From DASZIT01 sp963709665 (GTDB lineage Bacteria > Actinomycetota > Acidimicrobiia > Acidimicrobiales > RAAP-2): 64,000 nucleotides of DNA. Where the stretch lies: contig CAVPWU010000007.1 of assembly GCA_963709665.1 (NCBI GenBank), forward strand, positions 1-64,000. Reading direction: 5' to 3'. The notes under the pieces are model-generated. The model was given only the letters and a program-made list of their open reading frames with translations. It ran no database searches and had not been told where the DNA came from. How positions within the stretch are numbered: the first letter of the stretch is position 1; the number at the start of each line of letters is the position of its first letter. Positions 59,734 through 64,000 of this stretch are shown piece after piece. The translations under genes and the position numbers were made by a program.

Positions 59734-60657
59734 CTACGCCTCCCGGTAGTAGTGGTCCCCGCCGAGGTCGTCGAGGAGGCTGGGCCCGGTCGGCTCCCAC
59801 CCCAGCAGCTCCTTGGTGATGACCGCCGAGGCCGGGCTGTCCAGGCCGGCGAAGTGGCCCAGGGGGGCGAAGTGGTCGATGGCGTCGGCCGGATCCACCG
59901 ACACCGCCGGCACGCCGAGGTGACGGCCGATGGCTTCGGCGATGTCCCGGAACGGGACACCGCCCTCCCCTGCCGCGTGCAGCACCGAGCCGGCCGGAGC
60001 CGATTCGGCGGCCAGCCGGGCCAGCCGGGCGGCGTCGGAGCGGTGCACGGCCGGCCACCGGTTGGCCCCGTCACCCACGTACCCGGAGGCACCCTTCTGG
60101 CGGGCGATGGCGACGAAGGTGGCCATGAACCCGTTGTCGCCGTCGCCGTGGACGGTCGGGGGGAGGCGGAGCACCGACGACCGGACCCCGATGCCACGCA
60201 GCGACAACGCCAGGAGTGCGGTGGCCGCCCGGAACCCGGCCGGGTTGGCCCGGATCACGGCGTCGGGCACCAGTCCGTCGTTCTCGGTGGCGGTCCGGCC
60301 GACGGCCAGCCCGAGCATCCCCGAGGCCAGCACGAAGGGCCGATCGGAGCCGGCCAGCGCCGCGCCCATGGCGTCGACGGCCCGCCGGTCGGCGGCGGAG
60401 GCCGTGGCGAAGTCGCCGCCGAAGGCGATCTCGTGCTGGAAGGCCAGGTGGATGACCCCGTCGGCGTCGGCGGCCGCCCGGGCCAGGCCGTCCGGGTCGT
60501 CGAGATCCCCGAGCTGCACGAGGGCACCGGCCTCCTCGAGCTTCCGGGCCGACGCCTCGGAGCGGGCCAGCCCGACCACCTCGTGGCCGGCCCCGAGCAG
60601 CTCGGGCACGACCGCCGAACCGATCCAGCCTGATGCGCCGGTGACGAAGAGCTTCAT
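59734..60657 (-). CDS. NAD(P)-dependent epimerase-like extended SDR
   Basis: This 307-residue extended SDR has Rossmann motif MKLFVTGASGWIGSAVVPEL, a GVIHLAFQHEIAFGGDFAT region and a late LLGWEPTGPSLLDDL. The usual YxxxK active site is not clear, which places it among the NmrA/epimerase-like proteins often annotated only as NAD(P)H-binding. GGAGG lies 7 nt before the ATG. It is divergent from a TetR gene with two palindromic operators between. Confidence 0.9.
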   Translation of the reverse strand: MKLFVTGASGWIGSAVVPELLGAGHEVVGLARSEASARKLEEAGALVQLGDLDDPDGLARAAADADGVIHLAFQHEIAFGGDFATASAADRRAVDAMGAALAGSDRPFVLASGMLGLAVGRTATENDGLVPDAVIRANPAGFRAATALLALSLRGIGVRSSVLRLPPTVHGDGDNGFMATFVAIARQKGASGYVGDGANRWPAVHRSDAARLARLAAESAPAGSVLHAAGEGGVPFRDIAEAIGRHLGVPAVSVDPADAIDHFAPLGHFAGLDSPASAVITKELLGWEPTGPSLLDDLGGDHYYREA

Positions 60658-60678
60658 GGTGGTACCTCCGGAACCTCG

Positions 60679-60725
60679 ATGACAGTGACTGTCATCAAAC
60701 CTATGCCCGATGTCAGTGACTGTCA
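60679..60725. promoter_or_regulatory. two palindromic TetR operators between epimerase-like gene and tetR
   Basis: ATGACAGTGACTGTCAT (60679-60695) is a perfect 17-bp palindrome around a central G. TGTCAGTGACTGTCA (60711-60725) is a second copy with two changes, 32 bp further on, just before TAGGAT (60730-60735). Binding by the neighbouring TetR would control both divergent genes. Confidence 0.8.
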
Positions 60726-60742
60726 ACACTAGGATGTCCCGC

Positions 60743-61312
60743 ATGGGAAGGTGGCAGCCGGACAGTCGCGGGCGACTCCACGAGGCCGCCCTGGCGCTCT
60801 ACTCCGAACAGGGGTTCGACCAGACCACCGCCGCCCAGATCGCCGAGCAGGCGGGGTTGACCGAGCGGACCTTCTTCCGGCACTTCGCCGACAAACGGGA
60901 GGTCCTCTTCGGCGGGTCGGCGCTCCTGAAGGAGAGGATGGTGGACGGGGTGGACGGCGCGCCGCCTACCGACGGGCCCTTCGACGCCGTGGCCGTCGGC
61001 CTCGACGCCGCCGCCGCCATGCTCGGCGAGTCGCGCCGGGACCTGGCCCGTCAACGCCACGAGATCATCGTGGCCAATCCCGAACTGCGGGAGCGCGAGC
61101 TGGCCAAGCTGGCCGACTATGCGACCGCCATCGCCGACGCCCTCCGCCGGCGGGGGGTCGGCGAGTCACAGGCGATCCTGGCCGCCGAGACCGGCATGAT
61201 GGTCCTGCGGGTGGCGCTGCAGCGGTGGGCCGGCGGGGACGACGACCGGGAGCTGACCACCGTCATGCGCCAGTCCGTGGCCGAACTCCGGGCGGTGGCC
61301 GCCGGCCACTGA
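60743..61312 (+). CDS. TetR-family transcriptional regulator
   Basis: This 189-residue regulator has the HTH LALYSEQGFDQTTAAQIAEQ AGLTERTFFRHFADKREVLF. The ATG at 60743 has TAGGAT 7 nt upstream and is chosen over ATGs at 60734 and further upstream that would lie within the promoter. It is divergent from the epimerase-like SDR, a very common pair in actinobacteria, and the palindromes between them indicate mutual control. Confidence 0.92.
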   Translation: MGRWQPDSRGRLHEAALALYSEQGFDQTTAAQIAEQAGLTERTFFRHFADKREVLFGGSALLKERMVDGVDGAPPTDGPFDAVAVGLDAAAAMLGESRRDLARQRHEIIVANPELRERELAKLADYATAIADALRRRGVGESQAILAAETGMMVLRVALQRWAGGDDDRELTTVMRQSVAELRAVAAGH

Positions 61313-61345
61313 CGTGGCGTGCGGGGGTGGGGCGGCCCACCGCCT

Positions 61346-62809
61346 TCAGGACCCGCGCACGCCCTCCTCCACCCGGTCGCCGACCGACTTGTCGATGTGG
61401 TGCCAGTACTCGAAGACCCGGGACAGCACCGGCTCCTCGACACCCTGGGAGACGTGCCCGACGATGTTGGCGACCAGCCGGTCCCGGGCCCCGTCGTCCA
61501 TGGCCACGTTGACCATGGCGTTGGCCTGCACGAAGTCGTCGTCCTGACGGTGGGCCTGGTAGGCGGCCCGCACGATCTCGCCGGTGACCGACCAGGACGG
61601 GTCACCCCCGAAGACCTCGGGTCGGGCGACCGGCCCGCCGAAGGAGTTCGGGGCGTAGACCGGGTCCGGAGGGTTCTCCGAGCGCATGGCGCCGTCTCGG
61701 TTGTAGGAGTGCACCGGGGCATGTTTGGCGCGGTTGACCGGGAGGTGCTGGGCATTGGCCCCCATGACGGTGCAGGTGGGTGTCGTGATAGCTGAACAGC
61801 CGGGCCAGCAGCATCCTGTCGGGCGAGGGGCCGATACCCGGGATCATGTTGGAGGGCTCGAAGGTGGACTGCTCGATCTCGGCGAAGTAGTTCTCGGGGT
61901 TGCGGTCGAGCACCATCCGCCCGACCTTGATCAACGGGTAGTCGCCATGGGGCCAGACCTTGGTCAGGTCGAAGGGGTTGAAGCGGTAGTCGGCGGCGTC
62001 CTCGAAGGGCATGACCTGCACGTAGAGCGTCCAGGATGGGGACGTCCCCCGAGGCGATGGCCCGGTAGAGGTCCTCGAGGTGGTGGTCGGGGTTCTCCCC
62101 CGCCAGGAGGTGCGCCCTCCTCCTCGGTCAGGTGCTCGACCCCCTGGTCGGTCTTGAAGTGGTACTTGACCCAGGACCGCTCGCCGCCGGCGTTGATCCA
62201 CATGTAGGTGTGGCTCGAGTACCCGTTCATGTGGCGCCAGGTCTTGGGGAGGCCGCGGTCCCCCATCAGCCAGGTCACCTGGTGGGCGCGACTCCGGCGA
62301 CAGCGTCCAGAAGTCCCACTGCATGTTGTTGTCCCGCAGATGGTTGTCGGCCCGGCGCTTCTGGGAGTGGATGAAGTCCTGGAACTTCTGGGGGTCCCGG
62401 ATGAAGAAGACCGGCGTGTTGTTGCCGACCATGTCGTAGTTGCCGTCCTCGGTGTAGAACTTGAGCGCGAAGCCCCGGGGGTCGCGGGACGGTGTCGGCG
62501 TAGCCCCGCTCCCCGGCCACGGTGGAGAACCGGGCCAGCATCTCGGTGCGGGTGCCCTTGGCGAACAGGGCGGCCTGGGTGAACTGGGACACGTCCTCGG
62601 TGGCCTCGAAGAACCCGAAGGCGCCCCCGCCCTTGGCGTGGACCACCCGCTCGGGGACCCGCTCGCGGTTGAACTGCTGCATCTTCTGGACCAGGTAGGT
62701 GTCCTGCAGCAGGACCGGACCGGCCGGGCCCGACGGTCAGGGAGTACTCATCGCTGGCCGCCGGGATTCCGGCGTCCGTGGTGGTGAACGGTCGATCTGG
62801 GTCGGGCAT
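61346..62809 (-). pseudogene. monofunctional haem catalase, six frameshifts
   Basis: Pieces across three frames rebuild a clade-3-like catalase of 485 residues that splits H2O2: VVHAKGGGAFGFFEATEDVS (distal His), the distal Asn in the segment reading GNNTPVFFIRDPQKFQDF, and FSYHDTHLHR near the haem-binding end with its preceding RLFSYHD (proximal Tyr). Single-base insertions lie near 62738, 62493, 62289, 62115, 62036 and 61762; removing them leaves exactly 486 codons. GGAGGAG lies 5 nt before the ATG at 62809. Intact conserved residues between breaks suggest indel errors. Labelled pseudogene because of the number of breaks. Confidence 0.9.
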
Positions 62810-62911
62810 GGCACTCCTCCGTAGCGTCGGACCCCCGGAGTATGCCCAGTGGCCCGGGGACGTATGCACCCCGGACCCGGCCCGGATGGGGGGCTCCGGC
62901 GCCGCCGCCCC

Positions 62912-64000
62912 TCAGGGTGCCGTCGTCGAGGACATGGTGATGAAGTCCCGGGCCCAGTAGGGCTCGAAGTAGCGGTCCGGGCCGCCCACCATGGTCGGCA
63001 GGAGATCGGCGCCGTTGGCAGCGGTGGCCGGGCCCGTGGCGCCGACCGGGCGGTAGGAGGCGAAGTTCACCCAGTCGGTGTTGATGTCGAGTTCCATCGC
63101 CCGCACGGCGCCGGCCCGGGCCAGGAGATCGGCGAGGTCGGTGATGTTGAGACCCGGGCCACCGACGTAGACGAGGGCGCCGTCCGCCGTCACCCCGAGC
63201 CCGGAGCGCCACACGTAGACCTTGTTGCCCAGGGTGGCGCCCCACTGGCTGGTGTCGGCGGCGTTGAGTCCGGGGACCGGCTGTCCGCCGTCGACGAGGA
63301 GGTCGAGGTTCTGTCGGACCGAGACGACGGCCGGGGTCATCGTCACGTCTCGGTCCCCCACGCCCCGACGGTGGAGGTGCCGTCGGCGTAGACGACGAAC
63401 GAGGCGGCCCCGGTCCGCAACGGAAGGACGGTCCGTCCGTCGGTGTAGTACCCGCCGCCGGCATTGGTCATGAGGAACCCGGCGTTGAAGGCGGCGACCA
63501 GGCTCGTGGCGGCCGTGCCCGTCACGGGTGCGGTGTGGGAGAACGGACCGCCTCCCGGGATCTGGCTGCCCGAGTAGAGGGTCGCCTTCAGCGAGCTTGG
63601 TGTCCATCCAGGCCACGCCGACCACGTAGCTGGTGTGGACGGCGTCGGGACGCAGCGTGGTCTCGTAGACGGCGGGCAGTCCGCCGACCAGCCGACCGAC
63701 CGGCGACCACTGCCCCTCGCCGGGAATGGCCGGGGTGGCCACCGGGGCGATGGCGGCCGGGGGTACCAGGTGGGCCGGTCCGGCGGCCACCACCGGCGGC
63801 CGGACCACCGGCGGCCGGATCGAACCCCGGGGAGGTCGGCCACCCACCTTGGGCGGATGGTGGCTGTACCACTCGCCCTCCACCCAGTTCACGATGCCGC
63901 CGCCCCCGTGCTCCCGGGCCCATTCCGCGAACCGTGCACTCGATCGACGATCCGAACGCCGGATTGGTGAGGGCTCCCCCGAGGGAGATGGCCAGCCACA
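62912..64000 (-). pseudogene. phosphodiester glycosidase (NAGPA-domain) family protein, partial and frameshifted
   Basis: The gene enters from the right edge, so its 5' end is missing. The rebuilt frame reads AISLGGALTNPAFGSSIEAR, NWVEGEWYSHHPPKVGG, a Pro/Ala-rich linker, VHTSYVVGVAWMDTK, then SLVAAFNAGFLMTNAGGGYY, ALVYVGGPGLNITDLADLLA and VRAMELDINTDWVNFASY. The FNAGF and ELDIN blocks match the NAGPA/phosphodiester glycosidase family of exported enzymes that uncap or cleave phosphodiester-linked sugars. Slips: +1 near 63940, +1 near 63597 and -1 near 63350. Function and family are moderately sure. Confidence 0.72.

Overview
This is a 64-kb, roughly 70% GC chromosomal window from an actinobacterium, most likely an uncultured member of the Acidimicrobiia. 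That placement is inferred. The evidence is strong G/C bias at codon third positions, leaderless TANNNT promoters, an F420-type LLM oxidoreductase, WS/DGAT, monomeric NADP-isocitrate dehydrogenase, and many acyl-CoA dehydrogenases, amidohydrolases and SDRs. I see no rRNA, tRNA, CRISPR, insertion sequence or prophage. Most large overlapping reading frames are antisense shadows, which are expected at this GC content.

Layout. 1-6.97 kb: an acyl-CoA dehydrogenase cut by the left edge, a cold-shock protein, divergent cysS and valS sharing a 21-bp promoter, and a DyP peroxidase ending in an encapsulin cargo peptide. 7.0-12.0 kb: a branched-chain-amino-acid-type ABC operon (binding protein, fused LivH-LivM permease, LivG, LivF). 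12.1-19.5 kb: esterase and WS/DGAT, a propeller lipoprotein, a UvrD/PcrA helicase and a disordered acidic protein. 19.8-25.6 kb: SoxR with a clear SoxR-box promoter driving a small ORF and a questin-oxidase-like gene, then MmcQ/YjbR, a SpoU methyltransferase and a monomeric Icd gene broken by about 13 indels. 25.8-34.7 kb: an orphan ferric-iron binding protein behind an IdeR-like box, a PEP mutase/ICL-family lyase, a VOC-phosphotransferase fusion, a cassette of small secreted proteins with a small HTH protein, and a large LuxR regulator. 34.8-40.3 kb: alcohol dehydrogenase, VOC protein, DUF4097 with an RHH regulator, amidohydrolase and AraC.

40.4-58.5 kb is a catabolic island built of divergent gene pairs: Rieske oxygenase-SnoaL-LLM against a Baeyer-Villiger monooxygenase; cyclase-family hydrolase against amidohydrolase-SDR; class II aldolase against acyl-CoA dehydrogenase; fused E1 alpha-beta against SDR; TetR against acyl-CoA synthetase. 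Each of these divergent gaps carries a copy of one motif, YTGTACCGACCRGT (degenerate in one), so they look like one regulon probably run by the TetR at 56.2 kb. An unrelated HTH/Clp-N module and a low-GC orphan sit inside the island (48.2-49.9 kb). 58.6-64 kb: a Ca2+/cation antiporter, an epimerase-like gene with its TetR, an indel-damaged catalase and an indel-damaged phosphodiester glycosidase cut by the right edge.

Two genome-wide traits stand out. About 16 genes have a TANNNT box 5-9 nt before the start codon, implying leaderless transcripts. Several main genes are also preceded by mini-ORFs whose stop overlaps the main start (ATGA/GTGA). The frameshifts in icd, catalase, Rieske, BVMO, SnoaL, valS and the glycosidase leave otherwise conserved proteins whose corrected lengths divide exactly by three, which favours sequencing or assembly indels over old pseudogenes.
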